From Bog-473 sp963809825 (GTDB lineage Bacteria; Actinomycetota; Acidimicrobiia; Acidimicrobiales; RAAP-2): 64,000 nucleotides of DNA. Position 1 is the stretch's first letter. Each line of letters opens with the position of its first letter. The DNA lies in NCBI GenBank assembly GCA_963809825.1, contig CAWELJ010000002.1, positions 124,001 through 188,000 of the forward strand. The letters run 5' to 3'. The translations under genes were made by a program, and so were the position numbers. The notes below the pieces were generated by a model. The model searched no databases. It was not told the origin of the DNA and saw only the letters and a program-made list of their open reading frames with translations. This document shows, in pieces, positions 8,560-17,939 of the stretch.

Positions 8560-10347
8560 ATGGAGCTCGAGTTCCGGGCGGTTTCGGCCAGCGTCGACGG
8601 CCCTGCAGGCGTCTCGGAGTACGTCACCCCGATCAGCGGCCTGTCGGGCGTGTCGGTGGCAGCGGTCGGTCCACTCGAAGTGCAGTTGTCGGGACGCCCC
8701 GACGGGTTCGACTGGTCAGTCGGGAACAAGGGGAACGGGCCCTGCCGGCTCCGTGCGCTGAGCGTCGTCGGGCGCGTGCAGGGCGCCATCGAGCCACTGC
8801 GCATGTTCCGCCATGGCTACCAATCGTGGTCGCCGTCGGGCGTCGCCGTCCTCGGCGTGGACGACGACCCGTCGCGGCGCGCCGACTTCCCCTTCATTCA
8901 AGGCGTGTACCACGCCGACGCCCGGCGCGCCCGTGACGGCGAGCTGCGCTCGGAGTGGTGCACGGTCCTGGCCGACGCCGGCGCAGGCGGCTCCGACCGG
9001 CAGCTCGTGCTCGGGTTCGACGGCGGTGACCGGCATGACGGCACGTTCCGCCTGCGTGAGGCGCCAGAGCGGGGAGCCGAGCTGTGGATCGAGGCCTTCA
9101 TGGGCGGCGCCGAGCTCGGCCCGGGCCAGGGTCGCGCACTGCACGGGGTCTCGTGGGCCCGGGGGGAGGAAGGAGCGGCGTCCGAGCTGCTGGGCCGTTG
9201 GGCGAGCGGCGTCGGCCGGGCCGCGGGCGCACGCGTGGCCGCACCCTTCCAGGTCGGATGGTGCAGCTGGTACCACTACTTCGACCAGGTCACCGAGTCC
9301 GACCTCCGCCGCAACCTCGCCGCGGCCGACCGGTGGCCCTTCGACGTCTTCCAGCTCGATGACGGGTACCAGGCGTCCATCGGTGACTGGCTCGACACCA
9401 ACGCGAAGTTCCCGTCCCGGCTGGAGACGCTGGCGGCTGACATCGCCGCCCACGGCCGGCGACCGGGCATCTGGCTGGCCCCCTTCCTGGCGGCACCTGA
9501 TTCCGAGCTCGTGCGCCGGCACCCGGAGTGGGTCGCCCGCCACGCCGGCAGCGCCGGCGACGAGCCCCTCCGCAGCTGGTGGAACCCGGCCTGGGGCGGC
9601 GGCGAGGACGGGTTCATGTACGGCCTCGACACCTCACGGCCAGAGGTGCTGGAGCATCTCGAGCGGCTGGCGCACGCGCTCGTCGAGGCCGGATTCGCCT
9701 ACCTCAAACTGGACTTCACCTTCGCCCCGAGCGTCGAGGGGGTGTGGTACGACCCGACGCTGACGCCGGCCCAGCGTGTCCGCGCCGGGTTCGACGCCAT
9801 CCGCCGCGGCGCAGGCGACGACACATTCGTCCTCGGCTGTGGCGTGCCGCTGGCCAACGTGGTTGGAGTCGTCGACGCCAACCGCATCGGCGCGGACGTG
9901 GCGCCGTTGTGGGCGCTCGATCGGGGGGCCGAGATCGTCCCCGGCTACCTGGACGTCCAGCCGGCCACCCGTTCCGCCTTTGCCGCGACCGTGGCCCGGT
10001 CCTTCATGCACCGCCAGCTCTGGATGAACGATCCGGACTGCATCATGTTGCGCACGACCGCCACCGACCTCGACCCGGTGGCGGCCGCGACGTGGGCGCA
10101 GTGCGTCGCCCTCTCGGGTGGGCTGGTCATGGTCTCGGACGACCTGGACCTTCTCGGACCCGAGGCGCGGGCTCGCCTCGACGAGGTGGTCGCCGCCGGC
10201 CGGGCGAGCGATGACGCAGCGCGGCAGGGTCACCCCCCGATCTCCCCCGATCTGCTGGTCCACGCCGTGCCGACCACCCTGGCGGCGGCGCACCACGAGC
10301 TGGTGGCCGATGCGGACACGGCCACCTCGGTGCTCCGGAACCGGTGA
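8560..10347 (+). CDS. alpha-galactosidase, glycoside hydrolase family 36
   Basis: 595 residues, typical for a GH36 enzyme without extra domains. It would release terminal alpha-galactose from oligosaccharides such as the raffinose family. The catalytic core begins at WCSWYHYFDQVTESDL. The nucleophile is D385 in YLKLDFTF and the acid/base is D446 in RIGADVAPLW. Substrate-site stretches such as FQLDDGYQ are intact. No signal peptide is seen, so the enzyme should act in the cytosol on imported sugar. The ATG at 8560 has GGGAGGGA in front. It converges on the ABC importer operon (stop-to-stop 7 bases) and is probably part of one sugar locus with the fucosidase at 15081. Confidence 0.93.
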   Translation: MELEFRAVSASVDGPAGVSEYVTPISGLSGVSVAAVGPLEVQLSGRPDGFDWSVGNKGNGPCRLRALSVVGRVQGAIEPLRMFRHGYQSWSPSGVAVLGVDDDPSRRADFPFIQGVYHADARRARDGELRSEWCTVLADAGAGGSDRQLVLGFDGGDRHDGTFRLREAPERGAELWIEAFMGGAELGPGQGRALHGVSWARGEEGAASELLGRWASGVGRAAGARVAAPFQVGWCSWYHYFDQVTESDLRRNLAAADRWPFDVFQLDDGYQASIGDWLDTNAKFPSRLETLAADIAAHGRRPGIWLAPFLAAPDSELVRRHPEWVARHAGSAGDEPLRSWWNPAWGGGEDGFMYGLDTSRPEVLEHLERLAHALVEAGFAYLKLDFTFAPSVEGVWYDPTLTPAQRVRAGFDAIRRGAGDDTFVLGCGVPLANVVGVVDANRIGADVAPLWALDRGAEIVPGYLDVQPATRSAFAATVARSFMHRQLWMNDPDCIMLRTTATDLDPVAAATWAQCVALSGGLVMVSDDLDLLGPEARARLDEVVAAGRASDDAARQGHPPISPDLLVHAVPTTLAAAHHELVADADTATSVLRNR

Positions 10348-10354
10348 GGTGGGG

Positions 10355-11767
10355 TCAGCCGGCGCCGATGCGGCTGTTGTAGCTCTGGATCGCGGTGTTC
10401 GCCTCGTTCTGGGCGAAGGTGGCCGCGGCCTGCGCCGACACCCCGCTGGTCACCATCTGTGAGAGCCCGTCCGCCACGGCATTGCGCACGCCCTGGTAGT
10501 TGCCGATGAGGGAGCCGATGTTGGAGTAGTTCAAGGTGCCCGAGGTCAACTGGGTGTAGCCGACCTTGTAGTTGGGGTCGTTGGCCCACTTGGTCGCCAG
10601 AGCCGGGAACTTCGTGGCCGACACCCGGACGGGCACGTACCCGCTCTCTGCCGCCAGCGATGCCTGCTCCGCCGGGGAGTCGAGGTACTGAATGAACTGC
10701 CAGGCCGCGGCCCGCTTGGCCGGCGTGGCGTGCGCCGAGATCCACAAGGAGCCGTCGCCCACCGGCACCCCCCCGCCGGTGGTGAGCGCGGGGAGCGGCG
10801 CGGTCTTGATCTGCACGCCCGGGTACTGGCCCGAAGCGAGCACCGCCTCGGCGGGCCCGATGATGCCGGAGGCTTCGAACGTCATCGCGGCGTTCCCGGT
10901 GGCGATCGCGATCAGGTGGTCGATGTTGTTGGGATCGGATCCGGTCGCCAGGCCCAGGTGCGACGTGAGCATCTGGTTCCACCACCGCCACACTTTCAAC
11001 GACGTCGGGCTGGTCAGCCCGGCCGCCGTGGCACGGGCTGACCGCCCGTTGCCGTTGTTGACGTACTGGCCCCCGCTCTTCGCCAACAGGAATTCGAAGA
11101 CGTAGGGCTTCGCCGGCAGCGCGACGCCATGGGTCGCCGCGTGGGCGGCGACGATCTTCTTCGACGCGGCGGTGACCTGCGCGAAGGTCTGTGGCGGTGC
11201 GTTGGGGTTCAAGCCGGCCTTCTGGAAGGCCACCGGGTTGTAGTACATGATCACGTTCGACACCGCCCACGGCATCGACTGCTGGACGCCGTGATAGCGA
11301 TAGAAGGCCAGTGCCCGCGTGAGGTAGTCGCTGAGTGGGTAGTGCGACGCTGCAATGCAATCCTGGACGGGAACGGTCGACTTACTGTCGACGAGCTGCT
11401 GGACCGTGGTGTCCTCGAATTGGCCCAGGTCGGGCAGATCGCCGCTCGCCAGCCCGGCCTTGTACTTGACGAACTCGGACGGGTAGTCGGGTTGCTGCAC
11501 CAGCGAGACGTGGACCTTGCGCTGTGCGCCGTTGAACTGCGCCACCGCATTGACGAGCCAGGTGTTGTTGGTCTGGGTCATGGTGTGCCACATCGTGATC
11601 TGCACCGGTCCGCGTGCCTTGGCCAGTGCGGACAGACCGCAGGCCGACGGCACCACCTTGGTCGCTGGTGGCGCGGAGTCGGCACCAGCGGTCCCGGGCA
11701 CGCCTGTGCCCAGGGCGGCCAGGGCGAACGTGACGCTGAGCGCTGCCGTGATCGAGTGCTTCCTCAT
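10355..11767 (-). CDS. ABC transporter sugar-binding protein (family 1 extracellular solute-binding, UgpB/MalE-like)
   Basis: 470 residues. It opens with a clear Sec signal (MRKHSITAALSVTFALAALG) and processing near AGADSA. No lipobox cysteine is present, which is unusual for an actinobacterial binding protein that must stay near the cell. The mature part has the family 1 start ITMWHTMTQTNNTWL and later TFEASGIIGPAEA and TPAKRAAAWQFIQYLDSP. The ATG at 11767 has AAGGAG seven bases upstream. An in-frame ATG at 11791 would place that site inside the gene. It is last in the operon ATPase-permease-permease-binding protein. The ligand is probably an oligosaccharide containing galactose or fucose, by context only. 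Confidence 0.9.
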   Translation of the reverse strand: MRKHSITAALSVTFALAALGTGVPGTAGADSAPPATKVVPSACGLSALAKARGPVQITMWHTMTQTNNTWLVNAVAQFNGAQRKVHVSLVQQPDYPSEFVKYKAGLASGDLPDLGQFEDTTVQQLVDSKSTVPVQDCIAASHYPLSDYLTRALAFYRYHGVQQSMPWAVSNVIMYYNPVAFQKAGLNPNAPPQTFAQVTAASKKIVAAHAATHGVALPAKPYVFEFLLAKSGGQYVNNGNGRSARATAAGLTSPTSLKVWRWWNQMLTSHLGLATGSDPNNIDHLIAIATGNAAMTFEASGIIGPAEAVLASGQYPGVQIKTAPLPALTTGGGVPVGDGSLWISAHATPAKRAAAWQFIQYLDSPAEQASLAAESGYVPVRVSATKFPALATKWANDPNYKVGYTQLTSGTLNYSNIGSLIGNYQGVRNAVADGLSQMVTSGVSAQAAATFAQNEANTAIQSYNSRIGAG

Positions 11768-11787
11768 TGTCGTGCTCCTTGCTCTGT

Positions 11788-12744
11788 TCATCCCTTCACC
11801 GCACCGGCGGTCAACCCGCGGACCAGCTGCTTCTCGAAGAGGATCAGCAGCACGAACAGCGGAAGGGCTGCGAGCACCGTGCCCGCGAAGATGACGTTGA
11901 AATTGTTCAACTGGCTGTTGGCGAGGAATTTGAGGCCGATCTGCACGGTGCGCAGCCGGTCGTCCTTGGTCACGATGAGCGGCCACAGGTACTGCCCGAA
12001 GGCCCCGAAGAAGCTGAAGATGCCCAGCGCCGCGACGGCGGGCCGCGCGACAGGCAGCACGACGGCGCGGAGGAACTGCCAGTGCCCGGCCCCGTCGAGC
12101 TTGGACGCGTCGCGTAGGTCGTCGGGCAGTCCCAGGAAGGCCTGGCGGAGGAGGAAGACGCCGAAGCCTGTCGCCAGGAAGGGCACCGTCAGCCCGAGGT
12201 AGGTGTTGTACCAACCGAGGCTCACCACGGTGTTGAGGTTGGTCAGGAACGTGACCTCCAGCGGCACCATCATGGTGGCCAGGAAGACGACGAACAGCGT
12301 CCGCTTGAACGGGAAGTGGAGGAAGGCGAAGGCATAGGCGGCGGCAATGGACGTGACCAGCTCGGCCGCCACGATCACCGTCGTCACGATGAAGCTGTTC
12401 AGCAGGTAGCGGCCGAGATGGCCCTGCGTCCAGGCCGTCGAGTAGCTCGACCACTGGGGGTGGACCGGGAAGAGAACCGGCGGTTTGGCCACCACCTGGT
12501 CCGGCTTCAGCAGCGAGTCGACGACTGTGATGTAGATCGGGAAGAGGACGATCACGGCGAGCACGATCAGCAGGAGGTAGCGGCCGACCATGGCGGCGCG
12601 TCGCTGCCGGGTCGGGCCGGCGTGCCGGCTGGCGATGAGCAGGCCGACGCCGGCAAGCACCACTCCCGAGGCGACCAGCACGAAGGTGCGGAAGCCCGGG
12701 GCCAACGTCCCCAGCATCGCGACGGCGCCGGGCTCAGCGCTCAT
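11788..12744 (-). CDS. carbohydrate ABC transporter permease (MalG/UgpE-like)
   Basis: 318 residues. After an N-terminal extension with an extra helix, six membrane segments of the MalG type follow. The cytoplasmic coupling loop (EAA motif) is seen as DASKLDGAGHWQFLRAVVLPVARP. The tail ends LVRGLTAGAVKG, the classical C-terminal signature of this permease class. It overlaps the upstream permease gene by 11 bases (start 12744, neighbour stop 12734) and is followed 20 bases later by the binding protein. It works as a heterodimer with the 12734-13702 product. Confidence 0.93.
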   Translation of the reverse strand: MSAEPGAVAMLGTLAPGFRTFVLVASGVVLAGVGLLIASRHAGPTRQRRAAMVGRYLLLIVLAVIVLFPIYITVVDSLLKPDQVVAKPPVLFPVHPQWSSYSTAWTQGHLGRYLLNSFIVTTVIVAAELVTSIAAAYAFAFLHFPFKRTLFVVFLATMMVPLEVTFLTNLNTVVSLGWYNTYLGLTVPFLATGFGVFLLRQAFLGLPDDLRDASKLDGAGHWQFLRAVVLPVARPAVAALGIFSFFGAFGQYLWPLIVTKDDRLRTVQIGLKFLANSQLNNFNVIFAGTVLAALPLFVLLILFEKQLVRGLTAGAVKG

Positions 12745-13702
12745 AGGTGACCCTCCGCTCGAGCAGCCGTATCTGCACGAGGGTGAAGACCAGCGTGATC
12801 ACGAACAGTGCCACGGTCATGACCGCGGCGCGGCCTTGGTCGTTCTGGTTGAACACCTGGTCGTAGATCGCATAGACGAGCACGTTCGTGTGCTGCACCG
12901 GTCCGCCTGCCGTCAGGATGTCGATCTGCCCGAAGGCCTCGAGGGACAGGATGGTGCCGACGACGATGGCAAAGAACAGCGTGGGGGAGAGCATCGGGAG
13001 GATCACGTGGCGCATGCGCGTCCACGCCCCCGCACCGTCGACCCGCGAGGCCTCGAGGAGGTCGTCGGGTACGGCCTGCAGGCCGGCGGACATCACGATG
13101 AACGAGAGGCCGAGGTTCTGCCAGATCGTGACGGCGGAGACGGCGAGCAGGGCCCATCGCGGGTCGTCGAGCACCGACAACTGGCCGGTGCGGCCGAACC
13201 AGTAGCTCAACAGACCGATCTGGGGGTTGAGCAGCGTGAAGAAGATCACCGAGGCCACGGCGACGGACGTGGCGACCGTGGAGGAGAACACGGTCCGGAA
13301 GAACCGGATGCCCGCCAGCTGCTGGTGGGCCAACACGGCGAGCAGCAGGCCGAGGATCAGGCCGATGGGCACCGTGTAGAGGACGAACAGGGCGGTCACC
13401 CACAGGCTGTTCAAGAAGTCGTGCGAGCCGAGGACCTGCCCGATCTGTGAGAGGCCGACGTAGTGCCTGGGCTCTCCCGGGAAGGGGGGCGTGAGGAAGA
13501 AGGACAGGTAGATCTGTCGCACGAGCGGGTAGAAGACGAAGACAGCGAAGATCACGAGAGATGGCAGCAGCAGGCCGAGCGCCAGCAGCACCTCCATCCG
13601 CTGGTGGTGACGGCGTGACCGCGGCGGGCGGCGGGTGGCCCCGGGCGGCACATCGGCGGGTGGGGTGGGCCCGAGCTGCTCGAGCGGCGCGGTCACGCTC
13701 AT
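12734..13702 (-). CDS. carbohydrate ABC transporter permease (MalF/UgpA-like)
   Basis: 322 residues. A short Pro/Arg-rich cytoplasmic N-terminus precedes six membrane helices. The coupling loop reads EASRVDGAGAWTRMRHVILPMLSP, and FGQIDILTAGGPVQHTNVLVYAIY is a well-conserved stretch in sugar-type permeases. The start ATG overlaps the stop of the ATPase gene as ATGA, so translation is coupled. Partner of the downstream permease in the importer. Confidence 0.93.
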   Translation of the reverse strand: MSVTAPLEQLGPTPPADVPPGATRRPPRSRRHHQRMEVLLALGLLLPSLVIFAVFVFYPLVRQIYLSFFLTPPFPGEPRHYVGLSQIGQVLGSHDFLNSLWVTALFVLYTVPIGLILGLLLAVLAHQQLAGIRFFRTVFSSTVATSVAVASVIFFTLLNPQIGLLSYWFGRTGQLSVLDDPRWALLAVSAVTIWQNLGLSFIVMSAGLQAVPDDLLEASRVDGAGAWTRMRHVILPMLSPTLFFAIVVGTILSLEAFGQIDILTAGGPVQHTNVLVYAIYDQVFNQNDQGRAAVMTVALFVITLVFTLVQIRLLERRVTYER

Positions 13703-14787
13703 CAGCTGATTCCGAGCCCGGTGGCGGCATCGAACAGGTGGAGGCGGTCCGGGTCGGCCCTCAGGTGGACGTTCTCCCCCTCGCGGGGCACGGTCTTCTC
13801 GGCGGCGAGTCGGACGATCACCTGCTGGCCGTCCTCGAGGCGGCAGACGACGTGGTTCTCGTAGCCGAGGGCCTCGATCACCGCCACCGACGCCCGCAGC
13901 GGACCATCCGGGGCGAGCAGCACGTGCTCGGGCCGCAGCCCGGCGACGACCTGACTGGCGCCGCTGCGGCGCACGGCGTGCTGCTGGAGCGGCGTGAGCG
14001 GGATGTCCCCGCCGGGCGTCTCTATGACCAGAGCGCCGTCCCGGGTGCAGGGCGACCCGGTCACGGTGTTCATGGGCGGGTTCCCGATGAAGCCCGCCAC
14101 GAACAGGTTGGCCGGGTGGTCGTAGATCTCGCTGGGCGGTGCGACCTGCTGGATCACGCCCTTGTCCATCACGGCCACCCGATGACCCATCGTCATCCCC
14201 TCGACCTGGTCGTGGGTCACGTAGACGACGGTCGTGGCGAGGCGTCGCTGGAGCTCGATGAGCTCGGTACGCGTCTGGGTGCGGAGCTTGGCATCGAGAT
14301 TCGAGAGCGGCTCGTCCATGAGGAACGCCTCGGGCTGCCGGACGATGGCCCGCGCCAGTGCGACCCGCTGGCGCTGGCCACCCGACATCTGGGCCGGCCG
14401 GCGATCGAGCACCTCGGTCAGCTCGAGAGCCTCGGCCACCTCCTGGACCTTCCGGGCCCGCTCGTCCTTCGGCATCCCCTGGTTCTTGAGCGGGAACTCG
14501 ATGTTGCGGCGGGCCGTCATCTGCGGGTACAGCGCGTAGCTCTGGAAGACCATCGCCACGTCGCGCTCATTGGGCTCGACGTCGTTGACGACCCGGTCAC
14601 CGATCTCGATGGTCCCCTCGGTCGGATGCTCGAGCCCTGCGATGAGCCGCAGCACCGTCGACTTCCCGCAACCGGACGGTCCGAGCAGGACGAGGAACTC
14701 ACGGTCCTCGATCTCGAGCGTGACGTCGCGTACCGCCTCCACGTCGCCGAATCGCTTCGTGACCTCCTTGAGCGCCACCAGGCCCAT
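13702..14787 (-). CDS. sugar ABC transporter ATP-binding protein (MalK/UgpC/MsmX-like)
   Basis: 361 residues, the usual size for a sugar-importer ATPase with a C-terminal regulatory (TOBE/OB) domain. Walker A is GPSGCGKST, the signature is SGGQRQRV, Walker B and D-loop are AFLMDEPLSNLDA, and the switch His is in YVTHDQVEGMTMG. The C-terminal part (GLRPEHVLLAP) matches the regulatory domain. ATG 14787 is chosen because the ABC fold starts at once (MGLVALKEVTKRFG). No good ribosome site is seen. A small stem-loop (14821-14837) lies in the leader. First gene of the importer operon, divergent from the fucosidase. Confidence 0.93.
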   Translation of the reverse strand: MGLVALKEVTKRFGDVEAVRDVTLEIEDREFLVLLGPSGCGKSTVLRLIAGLEHPTEGTIEIGDRVVNDVEPNERDVAMVFQSYALYPQMTARRNIEFPLKNQGMPKDERARKVQEVAEALELTEVLDRRPAQMSGGQRQRVALARAIVRQPEAFLMDEPLSNLDAKLRTQTRTELIELQRRLATTVVYVTHDQVEGMTMGHRVAVMDKGVIQQVAPPSEIYDHPANLFVAGFIGNPPMNTVTGSPCTRDGALVIETPGGDIPLTPLQQHAVRRSGASQVVAGLRPEHVLLAPDGPLRASVAVIEALGYENHVVCRLEDGQQVIVRLAAEKTVPREGENVHLRADPDRLHLFDAATGLGIS

Positions 14788-15080
14788 CAGGCCACAATGG
14801 CGGTCGCCGTTCGAGCGCTGTAGGGCCGAAGGCCCTATCGGGTCGAGCCAGGCACGCCGCCGCCCGGCCGGACGGCCGTTCTCGAGCCTGGCCTGCGGTT
14901 CGGTCGCCGGCGCGCCCGGGTGGCGGTGCCCTCCCGGCCCGACGGGCAGACGATCAGGCCGAGTGGCCCGACACCGGCATCCCACGGCGCAGGGCCGCAT
15001 TGTCGAGCGCGTTGCGACGCGTGCTTACATGGCACCCGACGTCGTGTGGGCGGGCAGAGACTTGGGTGAAAGCAGCCACC
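14788..15080. promoter_or_regulatory. Divergent intergenic region between sugar ABC operon and fucosidase, with leader stem-loop
   Basis: This 293-base gap must hold promoters for both directions. A perfect 7-bp hairpin TAGGGCC-GAA-GGCCCTA lies at 14821-14837, inside the leader of the ABC operon and 34 bases before its start codon. Near 15003-15027 an imperfect inverted repeat (AGCGCG and CGTGCT around TTGCGA) could be an operator. No regulator gene lies in the sugar locus, so control is likely from elsewhere. Confidence 0.4.
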
Positions 15081-16556
15081 ATGTATGAGGGGACGTGGGA
15101 ATCCGTCGGCACCCACCGGGTGCCGGTCTGGTACGACGACGCCAAGTTGGGAGTCTTCCTCCATTGGGGGCTCTACTCGGTGCCCGGATGGGCGCCCCGC
15201 GTGCCCGACATTCAGGAGTTGCTCGTCAAGAGCGGCCCCAAACGGATGCTGCGGGAGAACCCCTACGCCGAGTGGTACCTCAACTCGATGCAGATCAAGG
15301 GCAGCCCGACCCAACGGCACCATGCCGAGATCTACGGCATCGACTACCCCTACGACAACTTCGCCAAGACGTTCAGGGACGCCTCCGGCGCCGCAAGTCT
15401 CGACGGCATCGCGGAGCTTTGCCAGGAGGCCGGGGCGCGCTACGTCGTGCTCACGACCAAGCACCACGAGGGTTTCGCGCTGTGGCCCTCGGCCGTGCCG
15501 CACCCGGTGAAGGGCGAGTATCACGCCGGCCGTGACCTCGTCGGGGACCTGAGCGCCGCCGTGCGCTCCCGCCGGATGCGCATGGGCCTCTACTACTCGG
15601 GAGGCTACGACTGGCCCTTCAATGACGCAGTTCTTTCCAAGCCGGCCGACGCGGTGCTCGCAGTCCCCTACGGGCGGCGCTACGTCGACTACGTGACCGC
15701 GCACTGGCGCGAGCTGATCGACCGCTACCAGCCGTCGATCCTGTGGAACGACATCTCGTGGCCCAGTGGGGGCAACCTCGCCGAGCTGTTCGCCTATTAC
15801 TACAACAGGGTCGAGGAAGGGGTCGTCAACGATCGTTGGGTCGAGCCGAATCTGCCCCGCAACGCGCTCGCGGACGGACTGGTGCGGGGCGCGGGGGCAG
15901 TGCTGCAGATGCTGTGGCGCTTCATCCCCGAACGCCGCAAGCGCTTGACGTTCTCGAGTCCCAGGCATTGTGACTTCCGGACGCCCGAGTACGACGTCCT
16001 GCACACCGTGTCGGAGCGCAAATGGGAGCTGGCCCGCGGCGTCGGGCACTCCTTCGGAGCCAACCGCCACGAAGCGCCCGAGGACATCATCTCCGACACC
16101 GAGTTGATCAAGATGTTCTGCGACGTCGTGTCGAAGAACGGGAACCTGCTCATCGGGGTGGGCCCTCGCCCGGACGGGACGATCCCGGAGGTCCAGCAGG
16201 CGCCGCTACGCGGGCTCGGGAAGTGGTTGGCCTCGAACGGCGAGGCGATCTACGGGAGCCGGCCCTGGGTGATCACCGATTCGGTGACGACGGGCGGCAC
16301 ACCGCTCCGCTTCACCAAGAGCGGCGAGGGTGTCTACGTGCTCGTGATGGGAATGCCGGGTTCGAGGCAGATCACCATGCCGGCGGTCGACGGCTCCCGG
16401 GTGCGGCGCGTGCGACTGGTCGGCGCCGACGAGCAGCTCGAGTTCTCCGTCGACCACGGTGCGCTCACGGTGACCTTGCCGGAGCAGCTGCCGCTGGCCG
16501 CCGTGACCGCGTTGGACTTGGGCAGCGAGGTGCGGGCCCGATTGGGGTCGGGGTAG
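15081..16556 (+). CDS. alpha-L-fucosidase, glycoside hydrolase family 29
   Basis: 491 residues with a GH29 TIM barrel and a C-terminal beta domain. The family start is visible as WYDDAKLGVFLHWGLYSVPGW. The substrate pocket has TTKHHEGFALWPS, and the nucleophile is D224 in LWNDISWP. LLIGVGPRPDGTIPE closes the barrel. No signal peptide is seen, so it should act in the cytosol on imported fucosylated sugars. I chose ATG 15081 over an upstream in-frame TTG because homology-like sequence starts there. Divergent from the sugar ABC operon. Together with the GH36 gene it suggests use of a galactose- and fucose-bearing oligosaccharide. Confidence 0.93.
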   Translation: MYEGTWESVGTHRVPVWYDDAKLGVFLHWGLYSVPGWAPRVPDIQELLVKSGPKRMLRENPYAEWYLNSMQIKGSPTQRHHAEIYGIDYPYDNFAKTFRDASGAASLDGIAELCQEAGARYVVLTTKHHEGFALWPSAVPHPVKGEYHAGRDLVGDLSAAVRSRRMRMGLYYSGGYDWPFNDAVLSKPADAVLAVPYGRRYVDYVTAHWRELIDRYQPSILWNDISWPSGGNLAELFAYYYNRVEEGVVNDRWVEPNLPRNALADGLVRGAGAVLQMLWRFIPERRKRLTFSSPRHCDFRTPEYDVLHTVSERKWELARGVGHSFGANRHEAPEDIISDTELIKMFCDVVSKNGNLLIGVGPRPDGTIPEVQQAPLRGLGKWLASNGEAIYGSRPWVITDSVTTGGTPLRFTKSGEGVYVLVMGMPGSRQITMPAVDGSRVRRVRLVGADEQLEFSVDHGALTVTLPEQLPLAAVTALDLGSEVRARLGSG

Positions 16557-16922
16557 TCGGGTCGTCCGGCCGCCGCCAGCCGTGGGGGACCATTGGCCCT
16601 AGCAGCCGACCGCCGCCGCCGACATGATCGAGGTATGGACGACGGTTGCCGGCACTGCAGTTCGCCTTCAACAGATGCGACACGATCCCTCACCGGGAAG
16701 CGCCGTTTCGTCGAGGGAGAGGGGACGACTTCCCCCGGCGGCCGCTCGTCCACTTCATCACGACGGGTCGCCATGTTCGCCACCCGGGCCACATGTCGGG
16801 GCTCATCGACCCCGGGTGGACGCCGCTGACCATCCGCCAAGGGGTGTGATCGTCGAAGATTGGGAGCAGGATCCCCACGCCAACGAGTACGTTCGGCGAC
16901 TGGCGAATCAGGGGAGGGCCGA
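16557..16922. other. Intergenic stretch with one weak small open frame
   Basis: These 366 bases hold no gene I can support firmly. One frame, 16646-16849 (TTG start, 67 codons), encodes a stretch with protein-like character (PLVHFITTGRHVRHPGHMSG) but has no ribosome site and no recognisable family. It could be the remnant or tail of a longer gene, or chance. The last 20 bases carry the AGGGGAGGG ribosome site of the next gene. Confidence 0.35.
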
Positions 16923-17579
16923 ATGCTTCTTGATCTGTTCCTGATCGGGCTCGTGGTCACCCTGGAGCCGATCCCGCTCTCGGCGATGATCCTCCTGCTG
17001 GCCGCGGAGCGCGGCGTCATGAAGGGTCTGGGGTTCACGCTCGGATGGCTCCTGACACTGGTCGGGATCGTCGCCCTCACCGTCCTGGTCACCGGCGGCA
17101 AGCCGCTGATCCCACAGAGCGCGCCCTCGACGGCGAGCCTGGTCGTGAAGCTGGCCATCGGTGTGGTACTCGTCTTCATCGGCTACCGGCGCCGGCGCAA
17201 GCCGGCATCGAGCGAGCCCAAGAAGCAGCCCAGATGGATGACCGGCATCGACCGCATCAGCCCCGTGGCCGCCGCCGGGCTGGGCTTCCTCCTGCAGCCG
17301 TGGGTACTGGTCGCGGCGGGGGTGTCCACCATCACCCAGGCCAAGCTCTCGTCGGGTTGGGAGTATTTCGGCGTCTTCGCCTTCTGCCTCTGGTGCACCG
17401 CCAGCTACTTCGCGCTCGAGATCTACGCCGTGCTGCGTCCGGAGAGAGTCAAGACGAGGCTCGACGCGATGCTCCAGTGGATCAACACGCACACGGACCA
17501 GGCCATCGTGTTCCTGTCCTTGGGGCTGGGGCTGTATCTCATGGCCAAGAGCATCTACGGCTTGGTGAGCGCCGGCTAG
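16923..17579 (+). CDS. GAP-family integral membrane protein (Sap/sulfolipid-1-addressing-like)
   Basis: 218 residues with about six hydrophobic helices. The N-terminus (LIGLVVTLEPIPLSAMILLL) and the central AGLGFLLQPWVLVAAGVSTI match the actinobacterial GAP/Sap membrane family, named for a mycobacterial protein linked to glycolipid export. A basic cytoplasmic loop (GYRRRRKPASSEPKKQP) separates the halves, consistent with a LysE-like transporter fold. The ATG at 16923 has AGGGGAGGG just upstream. The cargo is unknown, and the name should not be taken to mean sulfolipid here. Confidence 0.7.
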   Translation: MLLDLFLIGLVVTLEPIPLSAMILLLAAERGVMKGLGFTLGWLLTLVGIVALTVLVTGGKPLIPQSAPSTASLVVKLAIGVVLVFIGYRRRRKPASSEPKKQPRWMTGIDRISPVAAAGLGFLLQPWVLVAAGVSTITQAKLSSGWEYFGVFAFCLWCTASYFALEIYAVLRPERVKTRLDAMLQWINTHTDQAIVFLSLGLGLYLMAKSIYGLVSAG

Positions 17580-17695
17580 GCACGTTCGCGAGCCCCTGAC
17601 GACCACGGCCGGTTGTCTCGGGACCTTCGGCTCTAGGCGGGCAACGTCCCGGGAGCCACGCTGAGAGCGAATCGATCACGACACAAGGAGTTCCG

Positions 17696-17926
17696 ATGTT
17701 CGCCTACTCATGGCCGCTGCTGAGCCTGTTCTGGACGTTCCTGATGTTCGCAGGAGTGTTCCTGCTGATCTTCTTCGTCATCTGGTGCTTCGTCGACAAT
17801 TTCCGTCGGCGCGACCATCACGGGTGGGCCAAGGCGGGGTGGACGATCCTGATCCTGTGCATCCCGTTCATCGGCGCCTTGATCTACATCATCGCCCGGC
17901 CGGCGGACGCGATGCTCACGACCTGA
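17696..17926 (+). CDS. small PLDc_N-type membrane protein
   Basis: 76 residues: two hydrophobic helices (about 5-33 and 48-67) linked by a basic loop NFRRRDHHGWAKAGW, the phospholipase-D-nuclease N-terminal type anchor. It resembles the membrane half of the SHOCT proteins at 8111 and 27052 but lacks the C-terminal SHOCT tail. CAAGGAG precedes the ATG. A strong shared terminator follows. Function unknown. Confidence 0.75.
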   Translation: MFAYSWPLLSLFWTFLMFAGVFLLIFFVIWCFVDNFRRRDHHGWAKAGWTILILCIPFIGALIYIIARPADAMLTT

Positions 17927-17939
17927 ACCGACGTCGGAC

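Noticed and set aside
16646..16849. Possible 67-codon gene
   Set aside because: TTG start, no ribosome site, no family match. Kept only as a note in the intergenic entry.
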